From Marisa cornuarietis (lineage: Eukaryota; Mollusca; Gastropoda; Architaenioglossa; Ampullariidae), in assembly GCA_004794655.1 (NCBI GenBank), contig SMMW01000576.1, forward strand, positions 310,001-374,000: a stretch of 64,000 nt of DNA. The letters are read 5' to 3'. Positions 1 to 14,100 of the stretch are shown here, piece after piece; position 1 is the first letter of the stretch, and each line of letters opens with the position of its first letter. Under the pieces are notes generated by a model. That model was not told the DNA's origin and did no database searches. It saw nothing but the letters and a program-made list of their open reading frames with translations. Position numbers and translations under genes: made by a program.

Positions 1-350
1 TGATAGACTAGATTTTTTGTGTGCGTAAGATATTAACATCATTTAGGTTTATGTAGGATACTTGCTAATGAACAAAAAACATTCTATAATAATATTAAGT
101 ATGCTGTAATAGTTAATGGAGGAATTTCAGGGTTTACAATAGAAGGTGGATGAAAGCAAGGCATTACAGTATCTCCTTATTTATTTACAATACGTACAGA
201 AATTTTAGCAACAACAATTAGAAAAAATGCTAACATGAAAAATATTCATAAAGAAAAAGAACACAAAATACTACAGTTTCAGATTATGCACAAATATTCA
301 TGGAAGGGGATGAACTTATCTTTCAACTAACCATTGTAACAAACGGAACT
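1..350 (+). mobile_element. Decayed non-LTR (LINE) reverse transcriptase fragment
   Basis: In the ENPP intron. With frameshifts and one internal stop, the + strand reads FYNNIKYAVIVNGGISGF, then KQG..VSPYLFTIRTEILA, then (other frame) DYAQIFMEGDE. This matches the LINE RT order 'I.N.......G..QG.P.SPYLF....E.L....' followed by the 'YADD' palm motif, here degraded to SDYAQ. Remnants may continue to about 900. Not functional. Confidence 0.6.
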
Positions 351-2003
351 CCCCCAGTTAGATACTCCCCACACCTGAAACTAAAATAGAACACAAATTT
401 AGAAACCTGATATGCCACAGGAAAAATACATTGAAATCAAAAACTAATGAAATCATGGCTCAAAAGAAGTATATTACACAAATGGTCAGAGTTGATGTAT
501 TGAAATCACTGTTGTTAATAAAACTTATCTGCATGTGAGTATTACCATTATATATACTACTATGGAAGACAGTACTAACAAAGCATACTCAGATACTGTT
601 GAATCTGGGAAAATAAGCATGCAAATACCTATAGGGAAAGTATATTCTGGAAATTCAAAGCATAAAGGACCTCAATCTAAAGCACAAACATTTTAGCCGA
701 GTGTATGGGTAAGGAGGAATCCAGTGCAGGTACTTTGTACAGCTAAGAAAGAATAAAACATATTCTAAGCACTATGTAAAGTTTCTTTTCTGGAAAAGCT
801 TAGAAGAGGCTGTAAATGACAGATGCAGCAATATTCATAATTTAATACTGAGCAAACTATTAATGCTGTTTGGATATGATGAAAACTTTAAAACAGATAA
901 TATTTTAGACACTATTCTTCTTGAACCCAGATTCTTAGTCTACAAGTACAAACTTAGCCATGTTTATCCTGCATATAAATAAATATATTTCAGAGAAATT
1001 TAAGGCATCTGTGAACATGAATTGACATCATAAGGTTTTTTTTTTATAGCACTCTTCTTACCCTACACTAAGGCTTTGTATAAAGTTAGTATGCCTGAAA
1101 TGTAGTCTTTCTTGTATTATTGTTATCATGCTTTCTCATATTTTGGGTTTTTTTCCAGTGCAGTTCACAGACCTTATCGACAGCTCACTTAGTCCCCTAC
1201 ACTTAGATCATCTGTTTACAGGGCTGGCTACCTTGATGTGATATGGCATTTGTTGCTGGCTCGGTGTAAAACACTAATTCCTCCCCCACCTTCCCCTACA
1301 CTTAGATCAAACCTTAGATACCAGCGCCAGTACCTCTACTATCTGTATCAAAGGGTTGTCTTCACACGGGTCTTTGTATTTCAGTTTACCTCCACTGGTG
1401 TTTAAAACTGTGTAACTATTTTGTTTCTTTATATTGTACTTCGAAAGTAATCCCTGAAGAAGTTGCAATAAAAGTGGGGTTGCAAAAACAAAAAAAAATA
1501 TATATATATATAATGTATCTGATCTTTTTCTAAAAATAAAACATGGTTTGAGAGCTACAGAAAGATACGCATTCAAATTTTTGTGAGAAATGCTTTGACC
1601 TTTAAATAAGAATTAATATGTACTTAACCTCCCTGGTGTTAACCCTGAACATTTCTCAGGTGTTGAATTTTTATATAAAAACAGTTAATCTTAAGTGTTA
1701 CTCAGGATAACCTGATTTGACCCTTGGTACAGCATTAAGGCTAAATACTGCTCTGGGCTATGTAATATGCATGTTTTTTCTGAGGTTGGGGCAATCTAAG
1801 GGTAAGAAGTTTAAACTGCTGTATGACCATTTGTCGAGGTATGAATACTTTATCATAAAGCAGATATGCACAGTTTAAAGACTTCCAAAACTTACACTGT
1901 TATTTTTGTCTATTTTACAAGTCGGCATTAATCGATCTTGTGCCATGACTTGTTAGCTAGCAGGAGAACTATTCAACTACTTGAATCATAAAGGCTTTGA
2001 CAG
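351..2003 (+). other. Intron upstream of the first visible ENPP exon
   Basis: AT-rich, no exon recognised. It contains possible further LINE remnants to about 900, the truncated SINE at 1211-1291 and a short A-rich/(TA)n tract at 1490-1513. The catalytic exons of ENPP unit 1 must lie upstream of position 1. Confidence 0.6.
1211..1291 (+). mobile_element. 5'-truncated tRNA-derived SINE (81 bp) with 18-bp target-site duplication
   Basis: Contains the SINE 3' segment (catctgtttacagggctggc ... gtgtaaaacactaattcctc) also seen at 7175-7362, 41131-41280 and 55042-55167. Flanked by direct repeats tcccctacacttagatca at 1193-1210 and 1292-1309. Confidence 0.85.
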
Positions 2004-2150
2004 GTTTTTGTGCCAATGCCAAAGTACAGTGGACTTCTGGGGCCATTGATGACTGGACAGCAATTAACATACTGCCTGAATTACACAAGCCATGTCTCAT
2101 CATACAGTAAACTGATCCACATGTCTCTATGGACCTCTTTCACTGTGATG
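2004..2150 (+). CDS. ENPP unit 1, exon a (start of nuclease-like domain)
   Basis: Phase 0 to 0. It encodes a stretch containing [14 protein letters not shown] and MSLWTSFTV, aligning with the ENPP segment that reads '...GYS...PLWTSYTV'. Acceptor tttgacag, donor gtcagt. It is 48 nt shorter than the equivalent unit 2 exon (13435-13629), and an in-frame TGA lies just upstream of the acceptor, so the start is firm if this acceptor is used. Confidence 0.8.
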
Positions 2151-5100
2151 GTCAGTTGTTTAAAGATTATTTTTCAAGTTCTTGACATTAAGTCTGTGTT
2201 TTGGGTTTTTTTCCTAACATTTGAGCTCATTCTTGACTTTCATTTCTCATTTCTCATAGATAAAAAGAGATTTGAATTTGAGTGGTAGTATCACAGCTAG
2301 TATCATTTACTCTAGTTTTTGTCTTTAAAAGTATTCCAGGTTAATGGCTATGTGGCTGCTTGGTTGTCTTCTTACTGTTTAGGATGGTAATGCTGTTTTG
2401 CCTGACTCTGAAAGCTGCCTTGTGCCTGACAGTAATCTACCCACAGATGAGCAGAATACATACGAATCTTACTTTAATGCTGACCAGAGCATCACTGCTG
2501 CTTCTTTATTTGCCAGTAAGGTTTTCTTTTGATCTTTTACCAGAAAACTATTGCTTTAGTTATATAGACTGTAGCTGTTTAATCCTTGAGAGATACTCGT
2601 AATCAGTTTCAGGCAGTCACTATATACAGTGCTAACTGAGCTGAGGAAAAAAACAAGATCTAAATTGCCTGGATTATTTTGGAGATTATGCTGCTCTTTA
2701 AATACTTTTGGCTTTGAGTGATTGGCTAAGTCTAGATCAAGATCTTTGGAAGCCAGCTCCTCCAGAATATAACCTCTACTCAGCCATGCAGTTGGGAGGT
2801 TACATAGCTGCATAGTTAGTCCATTTCATGCTGTGGATTCGAACCTTAATGTTCCAGCTATAAAGTGACTCCATGTAAACTTAGACTACCTTATAGTTCG
2901 ATATATAAATAGATTACTTTTTAACAAAGGGATTATTGCTTACAAAATTAATCATACATTACTTCTTGCAGTGAATGATACCTGTGGAAGTGTCACTTAT
3001 TCTTCTGCTGCTACACCTATGTCCATGCTTCTGAAAAAGGGTATGCTGCTTTAAAGACTGGTCACTTTATGCTCTGGTGAAAGCAAGGGATTACTGCAAT
3101 CTGCTGATTCATCATGATAGTTCTGATAGCAATGTTTAGGCCTTCAATGGCAAAACACAAAAAGAATGATTTTCATTACTGTTTCAGTTGTGGAGTTAGT
3201 AGTTTTGGGGGTTTTTTTTTTTTGGTTTATCAGATTTGTGGTCTGCGGTGTGGAAGTTTGTTAGATCAACAGCCAGTCAGACAAAGCCTGTATCTGTCAC
3301 TGTTGGACCAATATTCGACTACAATAGCGATGGTCTAGCTGATGACCTTCACAATCTTTCCAAGTAAGTACTATAACCATTTTGTTTTTATCTAAAGGTC
3401 TGTGAATCTTTGCAACAAATAATTAAAGATATCACTTAATATCAATAAACATGACAATTTAAAAACAATTGCTTTTCAGCAATAACTTTTCATAGGACAG
3501 TCACATGCTGTTTGTGATTATTTTTATAATTAAAGCAAAACTTGATTATGGCAGTGAAAACATGCTAGAGGAAATTTCTGTATATTTAGAAATTGTGCAT
3601 GAAGTGACAAATTATGGTTTTACCTAACAGGTTTGTGGATGACAAAAAGACAGTACCATTGCCCAGTCATTACTTTGTAGTCCTGGCTCGTTGTAAGATG
3701 GATGCTGACTTGAATATCTGCGGGGAAAATCTGGATCTGTTATCTTTTATACTTCCTCAGGAACAGCCTACTAATAATCAGGTATTTTAACAGAACGGTT
3801 AAAGCTTATTATTCATAGCTGTTTACTAATAAAGTGCTATTATAAAGAAACACAGGTATGATTCTGCTGTATTCTTCTAAGCACATTTCATAGTCTTGCT
3901 ATGGATAGAATGTAGGGCCCTCCTATGCCCAAGTGTTATTTAAACTTATTTTCATCATTCTCCTCACATCTTTTTCTTTGTGAGTGAGTGAGTGAGTGAG
4001 TGAGTGAGTGTGTGTGTGTGTGTGCGTGTGTGTGTGTGTGTGTGTGCATACATGCATGCAAATGCATTCATTTTTTACCAGGGGAAGGGACCAGCATAAA
4101 AAAGTTTTTTTTTCAAATAGATGTAAAAAAGTAGAATCAAAGAAAATTTCTGCTTGACTACCAGTGATTTAATTAAGGAAAAAATGTAGCCCAGAAAGTG
4201 GGCCAAGTACTTATTTGCTTGCTTCACTTTACAGAATGAAGACCGACGCCTGCTGGAAAATGTGGCAAGGGTCAGAGACATAGAGCTTCTGACTGGAATG
4301 CAGTTCCTACCACACTTGGACCCAGCCCTCAGTGCTCGACTCAGGACCTATGTACCAACTACTCTGTGGGTTGTTACTACTACTAAACAGAATCAAACAT
4401 GGCTAGAGCAGGAATGTCCTCCAAGAGAACAAGCAGACAACCAGTGTCCTTCCAAGTGAGTCCATGTTTATGGCCAAATTCTGTAGTGTGAAACAACCTT
4501 ACCACCTGTTATGAATTACAACTGTTGGATATACAAGCTAAAAAAATGATCTGTATTTTTTTAGATCAAAAAGTGCTTGATTAATCATTACTAAACATTT
4601 ATACTGGAGTTTATACCGATTTCTGCCCACAAGATTTTGAGAGTCCTGAGCTTTTTCTACTGTATAACAAGTATTTTGTATTAATAATTAATCAAGTAAG
4701 TTAATGATCTGTTGGCTTGTTTTTTAAAAAGTATTTTGGTTTATTATGTCATTCTTAAGCTACCGACCAGTGTTACTAGTGTCACTGGATGGATTCAGGC
4801 CGGACTACTTGCACCGTGGGTTTAGTCCTGTGATTGATCGATTGGTCACCTGTGGAGTACATGCCCCGTACATGCGTTCTGTGTACCCCACCAAAACTTT
4901 CCCCAATCATTACACTATTGTCACCGTAAGTCTGCCATAATGTATGATGTCAGTAATAAATGTAGACCTTGTGTTTGTTAAGCTCAGGCTCCTTCCTTGT
5001 TGGAGAGATAATGGCAGTGGCATAAGAACCAGGATGGGAGGGGGGCAAGGGGGCAACCGCCCCCTCAAAAAACAATACTGAGGAGGCAAGAACGTGAACA

Positions 5101-8100
5101 TCATTCATTGTCAGCATGGAGTTTGTCCTCCCTTCTCCCCAAAGCTGAGCAAAGTTTATGGTAGTAAGGCTTTCCTGATCATGTTTTTAGATAAGCTTGC
5201 AACCAAGTCTTTTGAAAAATGAAAGTTACTTTGAATCAGGCAGAATATTTTTGTGTGCAGGGTTTGTACCCAGAATCTCATGGCATCATTGATAACAACA
5301 TGTTTGATTTCAATATCAGTGAGAGATTCAGCCTCACTGGCAACACCAAAAACAACCCACAATGGTGGGGTGGAGAACCAGTGAGTCCTAGTCTTTTTAA
5401 TTGGGGTTAGGTAATTTATCTGATGTAAACATATATATGATCTTAGACAATTTATTAGATATAAACATATACTTTAAAGTATCTTCATCACACCATTATT
5501 ATTCTCTTACTTCTCTTCATAATGACAGTTCATTGTCATTTTTGAACACTGACAATTACTGTAGATCATCTTCTCAGTCTCTACAGTCATATGGGAGTTA
5601 TTCAATGACAAACCTATTTCTCTTGATTCTGGAAGTTATTCCATAACAAACCTATCTCTATTTGTTCTGGAAAACAACATACTAGTCAGTTATTTAGGCT
5701 TCCTAACATTTGTTATGCAACCTAATAGGTAGATGACATATTAATTTTATAACTGCATTCACAATTTATTCTAATTCACGAGTTGATGTGTTGTAAGCTA
5801 TGAAAGATGGAGTACCTTGTGAGCATCAGGTATTCATAATTCTTTTAAAATCAATTAATTGTCCTTAGCTCTGGGTCACTGCGCAAAAACAGAACTTTAT
5901 CAGTGCCAGCTATTTCTGGGTTGGATCAGATGTCAGAATTAGTGGTGAGTTCATTGTGAGGAGTGTGAGGTTAGCTACTAAGCATGTGTCGTTATTTTCA
6001 AGTCCTTGATGAAGTATAAGGCTGTATGATATAAGGCTTAGTTTATTTAATTGTTTGATCAAATTTCCCTATGTATTTTGAGTAAGTTCATTTTTGTGAC
6101 TTGCACAGAGACAGTAACATTTGCAGAGACTGAAAATGCACGCTATACAGTCACCGTTTAGCTCCTTCCCCCCCCCACCCCCCTTGGCACTGTATCAGCT
6201 TGCTGTGTTTGAGAGTTCAAATAGACGTTATACATGTCTGCATTTTATTAGTAACAAGATTTGCTGTATGCTGTAAAGAGCATTTTCATTATTTCAGGCA
6301 TGACTCCAGATATCTTTGAGCCATATAATGGGTACGTTTTTTTGTTGGGTTTTTTTTTTTTGGCACTTTCTCTTGCAGACTCATGTTGTTAGCAATTTAA
6401 AAGTTTACAGACTTGTTTTAGATGAGTGGAGAGTTTGGAAGAGCTACAGATTGGTTAATATTAGTGATAGCAATATAATCAGCTGCTTCATGAGATATGT
6501 AAACCTCTGCTTACTTTTAAATGATGTAACTTTATTCTAGAGAAATTTCCTTTGCACAACGGGTGGAAACAGTCCTTCGTTGGCTGACATTGCCAGCTGA
6601 TAAGCGACCCCATTTCATCACACTATACTTTGATCAACCAGACCATACTGCCCATGAGAAAGGACCGTTTACACCAGAAGTAGGTCCTCATAAAAGTTTT
6701 ACATGTTTTGCAAATTTTCATAGGTTTGTCACATTGTGGTATGAATATTCAGTGCAAGAAAGGCCTGAGTGAATGCTATGTGCACATAAACCTGAAAAAT
6801 GTTTGCTAAAACAAAAAGCTAGTGTTTTCTGAGGCAGTCTGCAGAAATTTACAGATCTTATCAATCAGACAGATACTGGTAAGAGGATGAAAAGGAAGAG
6901 CCTTAAAGCATGTAAAGCAAACTGTACTCTTGCACTGCGCATGTAAAGTAGTTACAACATGTAACAGATCGAGCTAATGTTATCGATTCTGCTGTCCATC
7001 TTGTCTGCTACTTTACCATGTAGCCAATTCTTTAGTTGTGCATGATTTTCCCTTGGCTTTTGTCAGAACATTAGTCCGTGCTCTTTGTTTAGTATTAGCT
7101 TTATCTAGATATTGTAGCGGGAGCTGACAGTAGTTTGTTCCCTCTACCCTGCAACTCCCATTCCTGTCCCTCAGGAGGAAGTCCTGTGGCGCAATGGTTA
7201 GCGTCTGTCACCAATACAGGGAAGGCTGGCTGTCCTGGGTTCAGGTCTCATCTCGGGCACACCGTTCCTTCTCTGTATGTGGCATCTGTTTACAGGGCTG
7301 GCTGCCTTGCCATGATATAGCCTTAGTTGCTGACTCAGCGTAAAACACCAATTTCCTCCTCCTCCTGTCCCTCAGCTTGGTGGGCCATGTGGTCACTGCA
7401 TGACCATGATGAGTGACCCTGGAGCAGGTGATGTAACAGCCAAGTTTTGTGTATAAATAGCAGGCAAAATGCAGTGCTGCACCCTGTTTGTCACAGGGTG
7501 AGGGAGGTCATTCCTTTATGATTATTTCGAGTACGGGAAAAGTACCTTCGCACCATGTAGGTATTCTGGTTTGCTGTCAAGTGGGTCATATACCCCAAAA
7601 CCCTCTTTCCCATTAGGTTCCCTATTTTGAGTGCGGGAGAAGCACCACTGCACTGTGTAGATGTTCTGGTCCACTGACACGTGGCTATAGTACCTCAAAA
7701 TCCCACCTATTTGGTTTCCCTTATTGCTAGTGTGGGAGAAAAAGCACCACTGCACCGTGTATAGTTGTTCTGGTCCGCTGACAAGTGGTTAACATACCTT
7801 GAAATATTTTTAGTTTACCCTATTTTGAGTGCGGTAGAAAGTACCACTGCACTGTATAGGTGTTCTGGTTCACTGACAAGTGGCTCACATACCTCAAAAT
7901 TTTCTTTTTTGGTTTTCATTTTTTCCCTTATTTTGAGTGCGGGAGAAGAACAACTTCATGGTTTAGATGTTCTCACATTGCTGGAAATCCCTCTTCCCTC
8001 CCCTTAATTATCAGTAACTTAGTAAGTACAGTGGTGTAGGCAAGCCTCAGAGGAGTGATCTTCTCCTCCAGAACTAACTGCTTTAGCCAGCAACTATATG

Positions 8101-11100
8101 TCCCAATCTTTCCATTTAGCAGACATTTGTTCACTTCATATAGTAGCTGGTTGCAGCTAATTCATTCGCTGTTGTGCTGTTAAGTAGAGTTTAAAGGGAT
8201 CACGTGTGTTGTGGTGTTTAGTGAAGAATTTCGCATTAATAACACTGAGGATATATGGCATTTGTGGTCCTGCACTACATTATCTATCCACCAGCAAAAT
8301 CATTGGCACAAAACTATCACCATGATTGGCCTAGCAGACCATTCTTGTATATTTCTTTTTTTTTTTTTTTTGACACCTTTTGTTTTCAGGTAGATGCTCA
8401 GGTAAAGCTTGTAGACACAACTCTGGGACAGCTAATGGATGGTTTATATCAGCGCAATCTTCATCACTGTGTTAACCTTATGGTTGTCTCTGATCATGGT
8501 TAGTGATCAAGAAGTACAATGCTGTCTACAGTTTATGATGTTACAGTTCTGTAGCATTTAGCTGTATCTTTCTACTGTATCTACAGTAGTTTCATTGTTT
8601 GATTAAATGTTTTGAGAGTTTCAGTAGAACAAACTCTGCGACTTATCATGATCATAATGTGTTGTCTATCTGATTACAATATTATTAAATAGAATGTAAC
8701 TTCATGTTGAACATTTTGTGGATAAGAGATCTTGATGCCTTTACATAAACTGCTTTGGTTAATATTCCTAGTCTGTTTGTGTTTTGTCTTTATTTTATCG
8801 AAGATTTTGATTTCTTTTTAGGCTTCTCCTCATTGTCATGTGACAAAGTAATTGCAATGGAAAAATACTTTGATAAAGCCTCGTCATACAATGTCTACTT
8901 CTACTATGGGCCATTTGGTCGTGTAAGCAACACATATCATTATGACCCACAAACGAAGGGTGTGAAAATTTACCCCGGAGCACCACCTTGTGAGTTAAGA
9001 GAGAGAACTGTTTATTGGTAGAACTGTTTGATGCATTTAGATGGGATTTATGATGGTATTGATAATAAACTGATGATGGATTGATTGATATTATTAATTG
9101 ATGCTGGATTAATAGTCGCTTTTGGTAAATGAAGATGATGATGGCGATTGACAATGAACAATGAACAAATCTTTATTTACGAGGGTAGCAGAATAAGTTA
9201 CACTTTTTTACATCTAGTCCTTGGACTGATTAGTAGAAATAAAATATTACATTAATTCAGAACAAGGCAATAAAAACAGAGAGAAATTATATGTACAAAC
9301 ATTGTGGTTGATGTCTGAATTGACAGTTTTTGTTTACTTTTTTTTTTTTTTTTGTTATTGGCTAGAGCACTAGCAACATGTCGTACGACGTACATGTTTG
9401 CTTTGTCGGCATGATTAAACTGGGTAGGACGCCTCTGTAGGTAATCAAAGAGTTTTTAAAAAGGTGTTGCAGGAGTCCCCATTTAAATTTGTGGATACTA
9501 TTCTTTGGAGAGCTGAGGGAAGGTTGTTCCAAAGAACACTGCCAGAATATTTTAGGCTTGTCTTGAACAGGTCAATTCTCGGTAAAGGGGTATTGAGCTT
9601 GAGAGACGCTCTTATTATTTTGATGGAGAAGATAGTAGAAAGTCTAGGGGGCATTTTGCCTATTAGTATTTTAAAGATGGGCATACTTTTATTGAATTTT
9701 AGTCTGGTTAGTAGTGGTGATGATGAAGCATGTGTCATCAAAAAGAAGAACAAGGAAGAGGTCCCCATTTGTGAGGTTGTGCCTTTAACATGAGGAGCAA
9801 GGGGTTTCAAATATTGGGACCAGAAAAATGAAACATGATGATTACCTTCTGAAGTCTTATGCATTGGATAGAGAGAGAAGCATGAGGAGAGCAAGAGAAC
9901 TTGCTTGGCTGGAAGGGTTTCAACAGGGATTCAGACAGGTTTGCTAAGGCAAGGCCATAAAGGCAAAGCTAAGACTGAGAATAATGTTTAACAGCAGAAG
10001 CAGCAACAGAATAAGCATAGGAACCTGGATAGTGTAAATATATGCCACTTGGCATGGTGATGCCTAGAAAATTGTTCACTTATTTTATTCTTAGTCAAGA
10101 TTTGCCTGTACCACTTGTTGGTCTATAACCACTTTACTTCTTGTTTCATTTACATTATCAGTTTCCATCCTGGATGTTCAAAATCATCTCAAGTGTGTGG
10201 AGCATCTAAATGTTTATGCCAAAACTGATCTACCTAAACGACACCACTATGTTAACAACAATCGAATTGACAACATTATTTTAGATCCAGCTTTGAACTG
10301 GACAGTTTCAAGGTAACAGCATATGACAATTATGTAATAGGTGACATTTTAGTCTTTATCTTTAGAAAATGCTGCCTTTTACAAGTTTTTGTTGTGCCAT
10401 GTTCAGGTATGGATTTTTTGGTGGGGCACTGTGAAACTGTGAAAGAACATCTTACCTAGTATTTTTACCATTCTTTGCTGGAAACTCAGGTGTGGAAAGA
10501 AACTCTGGCTTCCTTCCCAACAACCAGCATTTCTTGTTTTATAGTTTATGAGATGTTATCTTTGAAAGGATTAAGAGCAAAGTTTTAAATAGCTGATAAA
10601 AGATCGAGGGATAGTAATAAACCATTATTTCAGTGTCTTAATCTGTGACTTATGTTAACGTAAGTAATTGTGCTCGTATTGTTTGTGAATGCATCTATAT
10701 ATTTTCCAGACATTTCTTGCTTTATGTAAATTTGACGTACACAAAGAATTCTGAAAGAAATCTGCATTCCAAAATAATTACAAAAATCTCCTACGCAAGC
10801 AGATTAATTCTTATATTTTATACTATCGTTGATTGTTGTAGAATTTAATATATCTGCATTTTAATACATTTTAATAATAATACAGTGAACTTATATAGTG
10901 CCATATCCTGGTCTTATGGCGCTTTAGAGAAAAAAAGAAGACACACACACAGACAGACATACACGAATGCACACAACATAACATGCAACATTGTTGTCTA
11001 GAGAATGCCATATGAGACGAGTGATATGTAGCAAGAAGCTGCTTTAGAATGCGCAATTTATTTGAAAGTCATTTTATGACATGTCTAGGTATTGGTTTGT

Positions 11101-14100
11101 GTATGCCTTGGTTATGTAGGGTAAGTGACGTGGGTGGTAGGAACAAATTTGCATTATGTAAAAATCAGTTTAAGGTCTGATGAATGGACCACTTAAAGCA
11201 AGAAATGTTTGTTATGTGCAAGTTTGTGCATATTTGTTTCCATTAATGCATGTCTGCTGCTATGTACTTGCCACACATCTGCATTTTTGCTGTAATTATA
11301 AATTATAAACTAATTTTGCTTGTTGAAGCTCTGCAACTGACACAAAGTATTGCACAGGGGGAGATCATGGCTGGGACAATACTTACAGAGCAATGAGTGT
11401 GAGTAGCAGCAATCATAAAAAAATTAAGTAAAATATTTCTGTTATTTTTATTTTGCTCAGTAAATATTTCATAAAGAGTCATGCACGTCATAATGTTATT
11501 TAACAACAGACAATGTGCTAGGTAATGATGTTGGGGTCAACAATGAACTGCATACATGTACACTCTATGACCTTCACGCAATGACGAAATAGCTGAAAGT
11601 CACATATCTCAGAATTTTTCTCCATCATTAACATGACACATGACTGGATTCACAGTTTTTTAGCTATTCTTTTTTAGGCACTCTTTGTGGGCTATGGACC
11701 ATCATTTCAAAATGGCAAAACAGTGGAACCCTTTGAAAACATTGAACTATACAACATGATATCAGGTATATAAAAAAAAAAGAAGAAAAAAGGATAGGAA
11801 AGGTGCAGAATTGTTATTTGGTGATACTGTACCAAAAGTTTTATACTGTTTTAAACTGATGACTGAAGGACAGTCAACTTAAAAAAAAAACAGTTTTAAA
11901 CATATGTAGTTAAGTTGCCAGAAATTGCTCGTGACTGATATATTCTGGCCCTAGGAAAAAGAGAATATCTCTTGCTGGCTAAGATGAAATGGGCTTTGAA
12001 ATGTTATAAGATAAATGTAAATCTGTTTCCTCTAACAAGGAATTGATTATTTTGAGATGTGATACTCTATTTCATGCCACATGCATTTTTTTATTTGTTT
12101 AACTTGGGAATTACAAAGTATTTAATGATCAGCCTGCTTGAAAGAAAAGCAGAAGTTATCAAAATTATACATTTTTGTACCCCAGCCATGCTTAATGATA
12201 TTTTTGATGAAATATTTCAACAGTCAAAAGTATGTTTCGGTAACAACTTTTCTTTTTTCCCTTTGATTTTTACAGGATTTTAGCATAAAGATTTTGACAT
12301 TTTTTTCACAAAATTTTCTCTAGATTTGATTGGAATGAAGCCAGCTCCAAACAATGGAACATTGGGAAGCTTGGATCATCTCCTTTGGCAAAATTTCACC
12401 CGCAGTCGCAGTGCTGTTTCCTCCTACAACAACTCTGTAAAAAACAGTAGTGTTCCACTTATGTCATGCAACTGCAGTTTGAAGGTGGGTTCATGCCATA
12501 CATGTGGGTGGAGGTGGGTTTGTGGGTGTGGTAGAGTGGGTGCATGCTAGAGAGAGAAACTTTGGAAAGTCATGTATTTGTAAATTATTCACAATGTGAA
12601 AGTCTTGATCCATTACTGAGGATTTCTGATTATGAAAATTTATGAAAGGAAGAAACAAAATAATTTGTAATTATATTTTAAAGCATTTAATTTTTAAAAT
12701 TACTGCTTATAGGGAAACTGCACCTTATTTACTTCAAGATGGAGCATGTATCTATACATGTTTCATAAAACAAGTGCCATGCAACATAGAGTAATTAGCT
12801 GGGAGGAAATTTACAAATACAAACAAAGAGTTTTAAATAATATGTGCTTCATACTAGGTCAGTAACAGTGACAGTCAGCGCAGCATTTAAAAACATCTGT
12901 CTTCAGATTCTATATTTATTATATTTCATCAGTCTTTTGTGACCTGTTGTAATGTTGTGTTTATTCTCTTTCTGTCTCCCCTGCCCCTACTTACATTAGA
13001 AAAGGCATTTTGTACTAAAAAAGCATTTCAAAGGATTTCTCATTGCACTCATTTTGCATTTTTTCCACCAAGCAACAAAAGCATCTTCTTGCTGTCCCAC
13101 ATTTATCTCTTCTGCCTCATAAAACCCGATCGTTCCCGTTTCCTTTATAGACGCTTTTATTATACTTTTTAAAAAAATGTAAAAAGGAAAGGTGTTAAAT
13201 GTTGGTCTGCAGTTTTCTCCCTTTGTTTCAAATGTGTGAGGTGATGAAACCATTTTTTTACACCTTTTCTCCACATTTTGTTGTTTCAAAAAATCTGAAA
13301 AATAATGTTTCATCATCTTTTATATATATATATATATCTGCTTTAAAATTTTTAAACTCATACTAAAATCTTTTATAAGAATGGTAGGGTACGTGCTTGG
13401 CTAAAATTGACTAATAGACTGGCAATTTCTGCAGGAGGAAGACATTAAATCCATCACTGAAGAGTCTAGCACAGGGAGTGTCATTGCCATTGCTCTTCCA
13501 TTTGGTTTGCCTCTATTGACGGAGACAAAAACTGATGTTTATATATTGAAGCACTCAACTCATGTCACTGCCTACAGTACTATTTTGAATAGTCCTCTTT
13601 GGGTCTCAACAACAATCACATCTTATATGGTGAGAAATTTTCCATTAGAGCAAAGTTTGATTGACTAATTATCACTCAGGTGTTAAAGTATTTTATTTTG
13701 ATATTTTTACTGCAGCGCTTTATGTATAGGACATTTAGAGAAACATTGATCTTGCCAAACAGTCTTTAAATTTTATTTTTTTCTTAAGGATATTGATGGT
13801 GTTAAGAATTTTGCATAAACCTGCAAATGTATCTGTTGAATTAACTGAGCTGATAAACTGACAATCAATTGGTTAGCCACTTACACTGTCAAACAGCTGA
13901 GGAAGTCAGAAACACATGATTTCAACTCCACGTGTGCCATTTCTGACTCCCGTCTGCCTCAAGGATTACAGTGTAGTCATGCTATGGATGATGGCCACAA
14001 TGTTACATTGACATCTCTCCTCCCATCAGGTGATTCACAGTGTAACTCTTCTAATGAAATGTGTTGAGCATTTTTGTCATCTATGCCTTTGGTGCAAACA

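Noticed and set aside
7175..7362. A functional tRNA gene, suggested by A- and B-box motifs
   Set aside because: No cloverleaf acceptor-stem pairing, and the same sequence recurs with target duplications as a SINE.
9464..9793. 109-aa + strand ORF
   Set aside because: It is the antisense shadow of the retrotransposon RT tail on the minus strand.
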